64,000 nucleotides of DNA from Planctomycetota bacterium (lineage in GTDB: Bacteria > Planctomycetota > PLA2). This document shows, piece by piece, positions 35,273 through 44,019 of the stretch. Below the pieces are notes generated by a model that saw only the letters and a list, made by a program, of their open reading frames with translations, was not told where the DNA came from and ran no database searches. A program made the translations under genes and the position numbers. Each line of letters begins with the position of its first letter. Position 1 is the first letter of the stretch. The stretch covers positions 62,001 to 126,000 of the forward strand of contig JAJFFH010000051.1 of the NCBI GenBank assembly GCA_021776735.1, in the 5' to 3' direction.

Positions 35273-36253
35273 TTACTTGTTCTTGGTTGCAGCTTCGGCG
35301 CGGACTCTTGCGGCGACGAACAGGGCGTCCATTGCCGCTGCGCGGACTCTTCGGTCCGGGTCGAAGGCCAGCAGATCGCACAGACGCTGTTCCAGGTTCG
35401 GGCCCGGCTCGATGTGCGGCAGGAGCCGCGCGGCCGCTTCGCGGTGTACGGGGTCCGAGGACTTCAGAAGACGCCGCAACTCCGGCTTGCCTTGTGACTC
35501 GCGGAGTTTTGGGAAGTGTTCCGCGTTCCGGCCCCGCACGATGACACGCGCCAGCTCGCAGTTTTCTTCCGAGCCGTGCCGGATGGCGACAACGCGCGGG
35601 TAGTACGCGCGCGGGTCAAGGTGGCGGCGCCCGCGGATTTCATTGAGTGCGAATCCCACCACGGCCGGATCGGGAGAGTCCAGCGCGCGCAGGATCCCCG
35701 AGTCGTCGAGGCCGTAGTCGCGCAGGAAGTACAGCTTGATCAGCGACGGAACCTGTGCGCGGTGTGCGTAACTGTTGTGCCGCTGGCGCCATCGATTGAC
35801 CTTGCCCATGACGCGTTCGGGGACCGCCTTCCAGCCCTTTTCCCGTGCGACGTGGTTCCACAACCGCAACAAGCGCTGATCGTCAGGCGCCACCTTGCCC
35901 AGGGCGATGCGCGCCTCGTGCTGGATGTCGCGCTCCTTGCTGATCGCGGCCGCCAACAGCTCCGGCAGCGCACGCTTGACACAGGCGGGACCGGCCTTCG
36001 CGAGCGCCAGGCAGGCGCGCCAGCGCGTGTACCACTCCTTGTGCCGGAGTTGGGCGATCACGAGTTTCTGCGCTCGCACGTGGCTCGGGCTGCGACGCAG
36101 CAACTGCACCGCCGCCGCGTCGCACTGCTTGGGATCGTCGAGCCGCCTGTTCAGGATCTCAAGCGCGACCGGAGCCGGTCGCTGTTCGTCCGGCTCCGCC
36201 CGTGCCGTTGTTGCGGCAATGAGCAACAAGACGAGACCGGCACGCCACCGCAT
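35273..36253 (-). CDS. Exported HEAT-repeat protein
   Basis: The protein has 326 residues. ATG 36253 begins a signal peptide (WRAGLVLLLIAATTARA). The mature part is all-helical with HEAT-like repeats: WRACLALAKAGPACVKRALPELL, ARIALGKVAPDDQRLL, and a C-terminal REAAARLLPHIEPGPN / VRAAAMDALFVAARV pair. No catalytic motif. It is one of three exported HEAT proteins in 8 kb, read in the same direction as the sigma-HEAT fusion but with little direct similarity to it. Confidence 0.72.
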   Translation of the reverse strand: MRWRAGLVLLLIAATTARAEPDEQRPAPVALEILNRRLDDPKQCDAAAVQLLRRSPSHVRAQKLVIAQLRHKEWYTRWRACLALAKAGPACVKRALPELLAAAISKERDIQHEARIALGKVAPDDQRLLRLWNHVAREKGWKAVPERVMGKVNRWRQRHNSYAHRAQVPSLIKLYFLRDYGLDDSGILRALDSPDPAVVGFALNEIRGRRHLDPRAYYPRVVAIRHGSEENCELARVIVRGRNAEHFPKLRESQGKPELRRLLKSSDPVHREAAARLLPHIEPGPNLEQRLCDLLAFDPDRRVRAAAMDALFVAARVRAEAATKNK

Positions 36254-36320
36254 GATCGCATTGTAATGTACGGTCGGGGGTCGGCGCGGCTGGCGCGGCC
36301 GGTGCGGGTGGTCCATGATG

Positions 36321-37874
36321 CTATTTCATGTACTTCTGGAACGCGAAAACCCGGTCGATCAGCTCGCGTTGGGGTTGGCGGGCATGGGCGCGCAGTTTCT
36401 TGATTCTCTTTCGCCCACGCCGTGGATCCCGCGCCAAGATCGCCTTTACCTGCGCAAGTGCGGTGATGAAGTCGGTCTCGTTGCTGAGCGCCTCAAGCAA
36501 CTGCTCCACGGCGTCCATACGGATCGCGTTCGCCGCGCGTTGGCGCACGGACGGCGATGAATCCTGAAGCAGCGTCGCGATCACCCGCTGCGCGCGGGGC
36601 ATTTCCTCGCCGTTGACCTTGCCGAGCGCTATGGCCGCATCGGCCCGCAGGCCCTCGGACGCGTTCTCTGCCCATTTGATCAGGGTATCGATGCTGGCGG
36701 TGTCGAGGCGTGCATACAACAACACCATCAGGAGACGCTCGCTTTCGTACTCGTTGCGCTCGATGGCCTGCGCCACCGACTCGATCATGCCGCGGTCGTG
36801 CGTTCTCCGCACGTAGCCGGAATGCGCTGAATGGTGTCTCAAGAGGAGCTTTCTGCGGTCCATCCCTTCAGGTTCGTCGCGCCACGCTTTCCAGAGCGCC
36901 ATGATGTAGCGCTTCGTGATGGGATCGTCGTACTGAAGGGTCGGGGATCGCATCTCCGGTTTCGGCAGGACGATTTGTTTCTTGGCGAGATTGCGGATGG
37001 CCTTGGGCGCTCTCTTCAGGGCACGATTGAGGCGGGCCATGCCGTGTTTTCCGTTGATCGAACGTGCCGCGCGCACGCGGGCGTCCATGGCGAGCGGGTC
37101 GGTCTCCTCCGCGATGTTGATGAGCACCGTCTTGAACCTCACGTGGACGGGCGATCGGCCTCGCGGGTGGTGTTCTGAGTAGTACTGGATTCCGATCGCC
37201 GCGCTGCGTCGCAGGCGCGGATCCGGATCGCGCATGAAGGCGGCGAGTGCTTCGATCTTGAGCAGCGGGACGACCGCGGCCCGGACCAGTGGATCGGCAT
37301 GCTTGGCGAACCGCTCCCGACAACCGTCCGCCTGCCGGTGTAGAAGACCCGCAAGGGACTGAACGATCGCAGCTTTCTCGATCGGGTCGGAAGTCGTATC
37401 GACGAGCCGAGCCGTTGTTTCCACAAGCGAGGCGTCATCGGTGCGGGCGACGTAGTCCGTGTGCGCAAAGAGTAGGACAAACGCGAGTTCTTGGCGGACG
37501 GGCCCGGCGTCCATCTTGTGGAGCGATTCGAGCAGGGTCTGGAGGTATCGGAGTGTGAGAGGATCGTCGCGCGGTCCAGTTTGGCCCCGCATTATCTCCG
37601 CGGGAGACCTTGCATCCCGAAACCGGGCGAGCGTGCGCCGCAAAAACTGCCACTGGTCACCACGCCGGCGCGCCGCGGCGTACGCCTGGAGGTCGGCCTT
37701 CGCGGCCTGGCGTGCTACCCATTCCTTGTCGATTACCAGTCCGGGGATCGGAGAGCGAGGAGCTTCCGGGTGTGCGAGAGGATCGTTCGCGCGCACCGGT
37801 CCCGCTGCCGCAACGAGGAACGCGACAAGTGCGACAAGAACGCCGAAAGGGGACACTCGGGTGACGGTGTTCAC
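36321..37874 (-). CDS. Exported HEAT-repeat protein, paralogue of the sigma-HEAT sensor
   Basis: The protein has 517 residues from GTG 37874. Residues 1-29 are a signal peptide (FGVLVALVAFLVAAAGPVRA). HEAT-like repeats fill the rest. It shares long blocks with the C-terminal half of the next gene upstream: DPLAMDARVRAARS against DPLAMDARVRAVRA, YDDPITKRYIMALWKAWR against YDDPTTKRYVKALWETWR, and SSPSVRQRAANAI against ASPSVRHQTAIFA. The two therefore arose by duplication of the same exported module, here without the sigma part. A soluble or competing partner of the fused sensor is a reasonable inference. Confidence 0.8.
   Translation of the reverse strand: MNTVTRVSPFGVLVALVAFLVAAAGPVRANDPLAHPEAPRSPIPGLVIDKEWVARQAAKADLQAYAAARRRGDQWQFLRRTLARFRDARSPAEIMRGQTGPRDDPLTLRYLQTLLESLHKMDAGPVRQELAFVLLFAHTDYVARTDDASLVETTARLVDTTSDPIEKAAIVQSLAGLLHRQADGCRERFAKHADPLVRAAVVPLLKIEALAAFMRDPDPRLRRSAAIGIQYYSEHHPRGRSPVHVRFKTVLINIAEETDPLAMDARVRAARSINGKHGMARLNRALKRAPKAIRNLAKKQIVLPKPEMRSPTLQYDDPITKRYIMALWKAWRDEPEGMDRRKLLLRHHSAHSGYVRRTHDRGMIESVAQAIERNEYESERLLMVLLYARLDTASIDTLIKWAENASEGLRADAAIALGKVNGEEMPRAQRVIATLLQDSSPSVRQRAANAIRMDAVEQLLEALSNETDFITALAQVKAILARDPRRGRKRIKKLRAHARQPQRELIDRVFAFQKYMK
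36547..36558 (+). repeat. Dispersed repeat core copy 7, inside a HEAT gene
   Basis: Antisense to the gene, which reads SPSV in a HEAT turn. The purine tract is absent. The homologous codons in the sigma-HEAT gene (copy 8) are the same, so these two may reflect protein conservation. Confidence 0.6.
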
Positions 37875-37938
37875 TCCCGGGAAATCGTAGCGAGTGCTGC
37901 CTGCGCCGGACAGGAAGAAAGCGCGTCCGGCGGGCCGA

Positions 37939-40155
37939 TCACTTCAGATACGACAGGATCTGCGCGATCAGCGCGCGTTGTGGTTCCACGGCGGAGGCTT
38001 GCAACTCTTCGATACGGGCTCGCCCGCGCTTCGGGTCCAGCTTCACGATGCCGATCGCCTGACCGTAGGCGCTCGAAAAGTCGGTCTCAACCGCCAACGC
38101 TTCAAGCAACGGTTTCACCAGATCGGGGCTCTTGGTCGTGCCGGCGAAGATCGCGGTCTGGTGGCGTACGGACGGCGATGCATCCTGAAACGTCGCCGCC
38201 ATCGCGCGCAGCGCGCGTTTTCTTTCCGGTCCTCCGACAAGCGCAAGCGCCTGCACCGCTCCCACCCGCACGTCGTCGTGCTCGCTCTTGGTCCAGGTGA
38301 CCAGGAGGTCGACGGTCGCCGCGTCCTTCGCGCCGGCAAACGAGCGCACGATCGCGCGCCGTTCGTCCTTTTGCTCGCTCTGTTCGACGGCCTGCGCGAT
38401 CAACCCGACGAGTCCGCGGTCACCGGTTCTGTGCACGTAGCTGCGATGCGTCGCCGTGAAGTTCCCGAGAACCCGCTGGCGAGCCTTACCCGCCGGCAAG
38501 CCACGCCACGTTTCCCACAGCGCCTTGACGTACCGCTTTGTCGTGGGATCGTCGTAGCGCGTGCGCGGTTCGGGATGTACCTCCGGCAACGTGATCCCGG
38601 TCGTGAGCTTGCGGGCGTCATCGGGCGCGTCGCGCAGGGCCCGCTCGATGCGGGCGTCGCCGTCCACGGGATCGAGCGCGCGCACGGCACGCACACGCGC
38701 GTCCATGGCGAGCGGATCGCGCTCCGCGGCGAGATTCTCGAGCAGCGCCGGCACATGGGCGGGGTCGCCGACGTAGTACTCGAGCCCCAGCGCGGCGTTG
38801 CGCCGCACGCGCGGGTCCGGATCGCGTACGAGTGCGACCACGCCTTCGGCTTCGAGTAGCGGCGCCACGGCGGCACGGACCACGGGATCGACATGGGCCG
38901 CGAAGCGTTGGCGTTCGCCGGCGGCTCGCGGGTGTTTCAGTGCGGCGATGGCATCGACGATGGCGTTCTTCTCGTGCGAATCGTCCGTTGTGTCCGCCAG
39001 CCCCGACAACGCCGCCACGAACGTGGCGTTGCCGGTCTGCTTGAGGTAACGCGAGTGCGCGGCGAACAGCACCTTCAAGAGGTCGCGGCGCACGAATCCC
39101 GCGGCCATCCGTCCATGGTCGGCGAGCAGTGCACGCAGATACTCTCGCGTCGCGGGATCGGCGTCTTCGGCCCGCGGTGCGGTTCTGTCGGCCGTCACGC
39201 CGAACGACTCAAGCTTCTTGCGCATGCCGGCGAGTTGACTCTGCAGGGCCCCCAGGCGTTTCCACGTTTCGCCGTGGTAGCGCGCCGTGGCGTACGCCTG
39301 GAGTTCGTCCACCTGTGTCTCGCGCGGTCGTGATCCGGCTTGTTTCGCAGGCGGGCCGGTGGGTATCGGGGGCTCGTTTGGGGATGCGGCAGGCGCCTCC
39401 CGGCGCTCGGCCATGGGGCGCTGGGATACGGGTCGCCCTGACGGGTCGTCGGCGCGCAGCAGACCCGGTACCGCGATGAGTGCGGCGACGAGCAGCACGA
39501 GGACGGCAATGGTCACGGATGTCTTGGTGGTGGCGGTCACGGCGAGGGCTCCCGAAACAAGGGCGGCGGCCGGGCGCGCGCCGCGCAAGAAGAAGAGGGC
39601 GGCGAGCGCGGCGGGGGCCGCTCGGCCGAAGTCGCGGCGCAACAGGGTCAGGGCGCGATGGACGCGGAGACGGCATGCGGACGGCGTGAGGCCCAACACG
39701 TAGCCGACTTCCGTGTACTCGAGGTCGTGGAGGTAGCGAAGTACCAGGACCTCGCGGTCCGCCGGCCCAAGGCGCGCGAGCAGGGCCTCTACTTCGTCGC
39801 GCAGGTCACGTTCGTTGTGGCCGGCCGCGAGCATCGCCGTCCGTCTGCTTTTTTCAGCCGCATCCGATTCGCGTGCATGTCTTCGGGCGGTGTCGCGGTG
39901 CAGGGACCGCGCAAGCAGCGATACGCGTCGTCCCAGCCAAGCCTTGAGGCCGACGCGGACGGGCCGGCTCCCGCGCGCGGCGGCGAGGTCGCAGAGTGCC
40001 TGTTGCGCCACGTCGTCCGCGTCGCTCGGCGTGCAGCCCAGGCGGCGGGCGAGGTCGAGGAGGAACGGGAGGTGCGGTTGCACGAGTTGTTCGAACGCGC
40101 GCTCGTCGCGGCGGCGGCGCCACGCGGCCCACGAAAGCCGTTCCGGACGGTCCAT
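37939..40155 (-). CDS. Membrane-tethered ECF sigma factor fused to an exported HEAT domain
   Basis: The protein has 738 residues from ATG 40155. Sigma region 2 spans about 17-95 (FEQLVQPHLPFLLDLARRLG, DADDVAQQALCDL) and region 4 about 118-172 (EALLARLGPADREVLVLRYL, YTEVGYVLGLTPSACRLRVHRAL), a standard ECF pair. A linker at 97-116 includes AEKSRRTAM from a dispersed-repeat copy. A membrane span follows at about 212-233 (TSVTIAVLVLLVAALIAVPGLL), then about 500 residues with HEAT-like repeats that would lie outside the cytoplasm. This places DNA-binding and sensing on one chain and removes the need for an anti-sigma factor. The frame continues upstream of 40155, but only this ATG starts region 2 sensibly. 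It is divergent from the ankyrin gene over 50 bases. Confidence 0.85.
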   Translation of the reverse strand: MDRPERLSWAAWRRRRDERAFEQLVQPHLPFLLDLARRLGCTPSDADDVAQQALCDLAAARGSRPVRVGLKAWLGRRVSLLARSLHRDTARRHARESDAAEKSRRTAMLAAGHNERDLRDEVEALLARLGPADREVLVLRYLHDLEYTEVGYVLGLTPSACRLRVHRALTLLRRDFGRAAPAALAALFFLRGARPAAALVSGALAVTATTKTSVTIAVLVLLVAALIAVPGLLRADDPSGRPVSQRPMAERREAPAASPNEPPIPTGPPAKQAGSRPRETQVDELQAYATARYHGETWKRLGALQSQLAGMRKKLESFGVTADRTAPRAEDADPATREYLRALLADHGRMAAGFVRRDLLKVLFAAHSRYLKQTGNATFVAALSGLADTTDDSHEKNAIVDAIAALKHPRAAGERQRFAAHVDPVVRAAVAPLLEAEGVVALVRDPDPRVRRNAALGLEYYVGDPAHVPALLENLAAERDPLAMDARVRAVRALDPVDGDARIERALRDAPDDARKLTTGITLPEVHPEPRTRYDDPTTKRYVKALWETWRGLPAGKARQRVLGNFTATHRSYVHRTGDRGLVGLIAQAVEQSEQKDERRAIVRSFAGAKDAATVDLLVTWTKSEHDDVRVGAVQALALVGGPERKRALRAMAATFQDASPSVRHQTAIFAGTTKSPDLVKPLLEALAVETDFSSAYGQAIGIVKLDPKRGRARIEELQASAVEPQRALIAQILSYLK
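38168..38179 (+). repeat. Dispersed repeat core copy 8, inside the sigma-HEAT gene
   Basis: Antisense; read as SPSV at the position equivalent to copy 7. Confidence 0.6.
39833..39844 (-). repeat. Dispersed repeat copy 9, in the sigma linker
   Basis: Sense strand, with AAAAAAGCAG before the core. Together they encode AEKSRRTA, the same eight residues encoded around copy 14 in an unrelated lipoprotein. Confidence 0.8.
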
Positions 40156-40205
40156 GGCAGATACTCGCTTGAGAAACCGAATCCGTTTCAAGGTAATCTG
40201 CGCTC

Positions 40206-41333
40206 GTGACTGATGTCGAAGGTACACCGCTTTCGCGGTCGATCTGGAAACTGGATCAAGGCGACTGGTCGTGGCCGCCCGCACCGGCGCCCGATCGGGA
40301 CGGTCGGCTCTTTGCCGCGTTTGTCGAGCTGCTTGGAGCGGGCGCCGACGTCAACGAGCCCTACGACGACGCCGGTTGGACGCCCCTGCACGCGGCGGCC
40401 TATATCGGGCATCTTCCGGCGATCGAGCGCCTCCTCGATGCCGGCGCGCGGACGGATGCGGAAGCCGCCGGGGCGGGTGGAACGCCGCTCGCGCACGCGC
40501 TGTTTTGGGCGCATCGCGAGGTGGCGGAGCGGTTGGCGCAGGTCGAGGTCGTGCCGGCGAACCTGCGGATCGCGGCGGCGCTCGGCGATCTCTCCCTCGC
40601 GCGCGACGAGGGGGCGGGGCGCGGGTTTGTGCGACCGCACGACGGATTTCCGGCGTGGGATCCGAGCGACGGCCCGCAGGAGGTTCTCGACGAGGCGCTC
40701 ATCTGGGCGAGCGCGAACGGACGGACGCCGACGGTGCCGTCGCTGCTCGCGCGCGGCGCGTCGGTGAACGCGCAGGTCGGTTCCTGCACGCCGCTGATCG
40801 CTGCCGCGACGTTCGGGCGCGTCGGCACAGTCGCGTGCCTCCTCGATGCCGGCGCGGATCCGGAACGGACGACGTCGCATCATCAGGGACGGACGGCGAT
40901 GCACATGGCGGCGTGGTTCGACCGGCGCGATACCGTGCGGCTTCTCGTGCAGCGTGGCGTGCCGGCGGACACGCGCGACGCGGAGCAACACGGCACGCCG
41001 ATGTCGTGGGCGCGCCATCACAGGAACGCCCTCGTGGTTGCCTACCTGGCACTCCACGCGCGCCTCGACATCCTGGACGCCGCCGCGGTCGGCCGCCTGG
41101 AACTGGTCGAGGAACTCGTCGCCGCCGATCCGACCGCGACGGCGACGTGCGACCGCGACGGCGACACGCCGCTCCACTACGCGGCGTACTTCGGCGAGAC
41201 CCCGGCGATCGAATTGCTTCTGCGCCACGGCGCCGACCGCGGCGCGTACAACCAAGCAGACAAGACCCCCCTCGACATCGCCCGCGAACGCGAGCACGAA
41301 GCGGCGGAAGCGCGGCTGGCAGCAGGTCTGTAG
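40206..41333 (+). CDS. Ankyrin-repeat protein
   Basis: The protein has 375 residues with no signal peptide. Clear ankyrin units: GWTPLHAAAYIGHLPAIERLLDAGA, CTPLIAAATFGRVGTVACLLDAGA, GRTAMHMAAWFDRRDTVRLLVQRGV and DTPLHYAAYFGETPAIELLLRHGA, with degenerate ones between. These form a protein-binding solenoid. GTG 40206 is the start. The divergent arrangement with the sigma-HEAT gene (50 bases) suggests a shared control region and perhaps a regulated partner, which is inference only. The third listed unit contains one dispersed-repeat copy. Confidence 0.88.
   Translation: MTDVEGTPLSRSIWKLDQGDWSWPPAPAPDRDGRLFAAFVELLGAGADVNEPYDDAGWTPLHAAAYIGHLPAIERLLDAGARTDAEAAGAGGTPLAHALFWAHREVAERLAQVEVVPANLRIAAALGDLSLARDEGAGRGFVRPHDGFPAWDPSDGPQEVLDEALIWASANGRTPTVPSLLARGASVNAQVGSCTPLIAAATFGRVGTVACLLDAGADPERTTSHHQGRTAMHMAAWFDRRDTVRLLVQRGVPADTRDAEQHGTPMSWARHHRNALVVAYLALHARLDILDAAAVGRLELVEELVAADPTATATCDRDGDTPLHYAAYFGETPAIELLLRHGADRGAYNQADKTPLDIAREREHEAAEARLAAGL
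40889..40900 (+). repeat. Dispersed repeat core copy 10, inside the ankyrin gene
   Basis: Sense strand, read as GRTAM at the start of an ankyrin unit. The usual purine flank is missing. Confidence 0.65.
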
Positions 41334-41390
41334 TTGGAGGCCCGTCGTGGGGTAGGCAGTGATGCCCGGTATTGAATGGGGGCGGGGGCG

Positions 41391-43247
41391 CTACGGCGCG
41401 TCCGGGGCGCGGCCGAGGGCGGCTAGCCGCACGGCGAGTACGGGGTCGCGCAGGAAGGCTGTGACCGGGCGAGCCAGGCGGTGTGTCCAGTACGCCGCCG
41501 CCGCACGCTTGCGCGAACTCTTTGCTCGCGTGAATCGGGTCCATGCGGGCTGGTTGACGAGTTTTGCGGCGAGGTGTTTCGGCACGAGTTGAGGGGCGAG
41601 CGGGAGGGCGGCTCGCGCCTCGTCGAGGTCGGCGGGTGGGCGCTGTCTCCAGATGGCGACGGCGGCTTTTCGGGTCGTCGGATTGCGCGCGGCGGCGAGC
41701 AGTGCGGGTTTGGCGGCGGGGCCGAATGCCGCGAGGATCTCTCTCGCGCTTGTCGTCAGTGAAGGGTCCCGTAGCGCCGCGAGGGCGAACGCTACGTCGT
41801 GCGGTCGCAGGCGCATTCGTTGACGGGTGGCCTCGCGGCGGACCGCTGCATCGCTGGATGCGACGCCGTCGTCCAGAGCGGCGATCACCCAATCGCGCGC
41901 GCTGCCCAGCGCACCGAGGTCGCGCATCAGCCGGACGCGGTCGTCGTCGGCGAGCAGTGCGGCCGACGCGTTTTCGCCGTGCCAGCGGGACCGGGCGAAT
42001 GCGACGGCGGCTCCGACTTCGCCGCTCGGATCACCGTTCAGTTTCCGGAGGTCGAGGGCGGCGCCGTACGCCAGCAGGCGAACGGCCACGGCGCGCAGTC
42101 CGGGTGCCGTACGCGAGGTGGCGATGTCGAGGAGTGCGGTTCGGTCGCCTTCCCGCACTGCGGCGAGGCGCTGGAGCGCCTGAAACGAAGCGACCCGCAG
42201 CGGCGCGGCGGCGTCGCGGGTGCGCAGGGCCTGACGCAGGAGCGCAAGGGTTCGTTCGTGGTGCGGGTCGATTCGGGCCAGCGTCCATGCGGCCAGCACA
42301 CCCGTTTTTTTGTCCAGGGTCTCCAGGCGTTGGCGGATCGCCGGCGCCGCCCGTCCCGCCGCGGGACCGAGGGCGCCCAGCACAACCATCGCGCGTCCTG
42401 GATTGCTGCCGTCCAACGCTCGCAGGAGTCCGGGCACGATGTTGGGGCCGAGTGCGGCAAGCGCGCGTTGAATCGGATCGAGCAGGTCGGCTGTGGTCAA
42501 CCGCGCGCCGTGCGCGAACGGATCGGCGCGCTCGTCGTTGCGTTTGAGCAACGCATCGGCAGCGGGGGCCGCTCCGCGACCGATCGCCGCCAGCGCCCGG
42601 GCGGCTCCATCGCGCGTTGCGGTTCCGTCGAGCAATTCGATGAGGACGGGAACGGCGCGGTGTCCGATCGCTGCCAGGGCGCGAAACGCTGCCGGTTCGT
42701 TTTTGGCAATAGCACCAAGTGCGGGCGCGGCGTGCTCCGCGAAGGGGCCGAGTTGTTCGAGGAGGTCGATCAGGATCGCCGCGTCGTTGCCGCGGGCGGT
42801 TTCGAGCATTCGGCCGATGCGCGCGGCGGCGGCCCGCGCGCGCGGGCCCATGAGCAGCAGACAGCGGCGCACCGACGCGCTGCCGAGCACGCGTCCCGCG
42901 AGTCGCGGCGCGATTTCGGGATGGCGCGCCAAGGCGTGCGCCGCCGCGATGGCGACGGTCCTGTTCTCATCGTCCAGTGCGAACGACAGGGTGCGCCGGG
43001 CCGCGGGGGTCTGGTCGGACAACTGGCGCAGCCGAAACGCGGCGCGCCAGCGAATCCCGGAGTCGGGATCGGCCAGCGCGCGGATCAGGGCTTCAGGCGA
43101 AGATTCGGTCTCGACCGCCTCGATCCGCTCCGCGCGGTCCCCGGGCTCCGCCCGGACCGAGCGAACGGGTGCGGACAGACCGATCAAGCCGGCGACAAGC
43201 GGCAGCAGGGCCACGAGGCCGGCGGGAACGCGCGCGCGGGCGGTCAC
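41391..43247 (-). CDS. Large exported HEAT-repeat protein
   Basis: The protein has 618 residues from GTG 43247. The N-terminus is a signal peptide (GLVALLPLVAGLIGLSAPVRSVRA). About a dozen HEAT-like units follow: DSGIRWRAAFRLRQLSD, NRTVAIAAAHALARHPE, DGAARALAAIGRGAAPAADALL, PGRAMVVLGALGPAAGRAAPAI and AREILAAFGPAAKPALLAAA. No enzyme motif. The GTG overlaps the TGA of the upstream hydrolase gene (GTGA), so the two are coupled. It is not closely similar to the paralogous pair at 36321-40155. Confidence 0.78.
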   Translation of the reverse strand: MTARARVPAGLVALLPLVAGLIGLSAPVRSVRAEPGDRAERIEAVETESSPEALIRALADPDSGIRWRAAFRLRQLSDQTPAARRTLSFALDDENRTVAIAAAHALARHPEIAPRLAGRVLGSASVRRCLLLMGPRARAAAARIGRMLETARGNDAAILIDLLEQLGPFAEHAAPALGAIAKNEPAAFRALAAIGHRAVPVLIELLDGTATRDGAARALAAIGRGAAPAADALLKRNDERADPFAHGARLTTADLLDPIQRALAALGPNIVPGLLRALDGSNPGRAMVVLGALGPAAGRAAPAIRQRLETLDKKTGVLAAWTLARIDPHHERTLALLRQALRTRDAAAPLRVASFQALQRLAAVREGDRTALLDIATSRTAPGLRAVAVRLLAYGAALDLRKLNGDPSGEVGAAVAFARSRWHGENASAALLADDDRVRLMRDLGALGSARDWVIAALDDGVASSDAAVRREATRQRMRLRPHDVAFALAALRDPSLTTSAREILAAFGPAAKPALLAAARNPTTRKAAVAIWRQRPPADLDEARAALPLAPQLVPKHLAAKLVNQPAWTRFTRAKSSRKRAAAAYWTHRLARPVTAFLRDPVLAVRLAALGRAPDAP

Positions 43248-43909
43248 GCGAGAAATTGGAGCACGGATTGGGCGAGCGCGGCGAGATCGGCCGATTCCGG
43301 GGGCTGGTTGCCGAGCCTGCGGCTGAAGAAATGGTTGCAGCGGTCAAACAGAACCGGCTCCACGCCGCGCGTGCGCAGGCTGTCCGCGATCACCAGCGGG
43401 TCGAGCCTGCCGGCGAACACGCGTACGGGCCGCGGCGGGGCGGCGACGAGGTCGAGATCCGGGGTCGTCTTGTACTGCTCGGACTTGATGCGGCGTCCGA
43501 GCAGGAGATTGCTCATGGCGGCTCGGTTCGCGGGCAGGCGCGTCGGCAGCGCCACAAGAGCGGCGCGCGAGATGGCCGCGCCCGCGCGAAGGGCGTGCAG
43601 GGTTGTGCGTGCGCCGTAGCTGTAGCCGATCGCGCGCACCGGATAGTTCGGTCCGCCGCCCAAAAACCCGATCGCGCCGTCGAGGTCCGCGGTGGCGAGC
43701 GGGGAATCGCGGTCGAGTTTGCCGGTGGATGCGCCGACGCCGCGGAAGTTGTAGCGCAGCGCGCGATAGCCGGCATCCGCGGCGGCGCGCCAGAGCGCGA
43801 CCACGACGGCGTGGTCCATGTTGCCGCCGGCGAGCGGGTGCGGATGGCTGATGACGAGCGGCGGCCCGCCTCCGTCGAGAATCCGGCCCTCTAGCGAGAT
43901 CGGAGACAT
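43244..43909 (-). CDS. Alpha/beta-hydrolase (YsgA/dienelactone-like, small)
   Basis: The protein has 221 residues and is cytoplasmic. VISHPHPLAGGNMDHAVV with HPHPxxGG and YRALRYNFRGVGAST match the small alpha/beta-hydrolase group often annotated as 'KANL3/Tex30'-like. The nucleophile is in AIGYSYGARTTL (G-x-S-x-G). Late VFAGRLDPLV supplies the Asp and CNHFFSRRL the His. Substrate unknown. ATG 43909 lies inside a near-match of the dispersed repeat (GGACGGCGATG). It is coupled to the HEAT gene below and separated from the ParA gene by 110 bases with a short inverted repeat. Confidence 0.82.
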   Translation of the reverse strand: MSPISLEGRILDGGGPPLVISHPHPLAGGNMDHAVVVALWRAAADAGYRALRYNFRGVGASTGKLDRDSPLATADLDGAIGFLGGGPNYPVRAIGYSYGARTTLHALRAGAAISRAALVALPTRLPANRAAMSNLLLGRRIKSEQYKTTPDLDLVAAPPRPVRVFAGRLDPLVIADSLRTRGVEPVLFDRCNHFFSRRLGNQPPESADLAALAQSVLQFLA

Positions 43910-44019
43910 CGCCGTCCCGCCTCCGCGCTCTGCGCTACGGCGCGGGCTTGCCTCTTTGCTCCCGTTCGACCCTTCCGTTTCATGCGGCCCGAGCGACGCG
44001 AACGTGACGTGTTGTTCGT

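Noticed and set aside
36547-38179. Counting repeat copies 7 and 8 as independent insertions
   Set aside because: They lie at equivalent positions of two paralogues and encode a conserved HEAT turn (SPSV), so they may be coding coincidence; the other twelve still need explaining.
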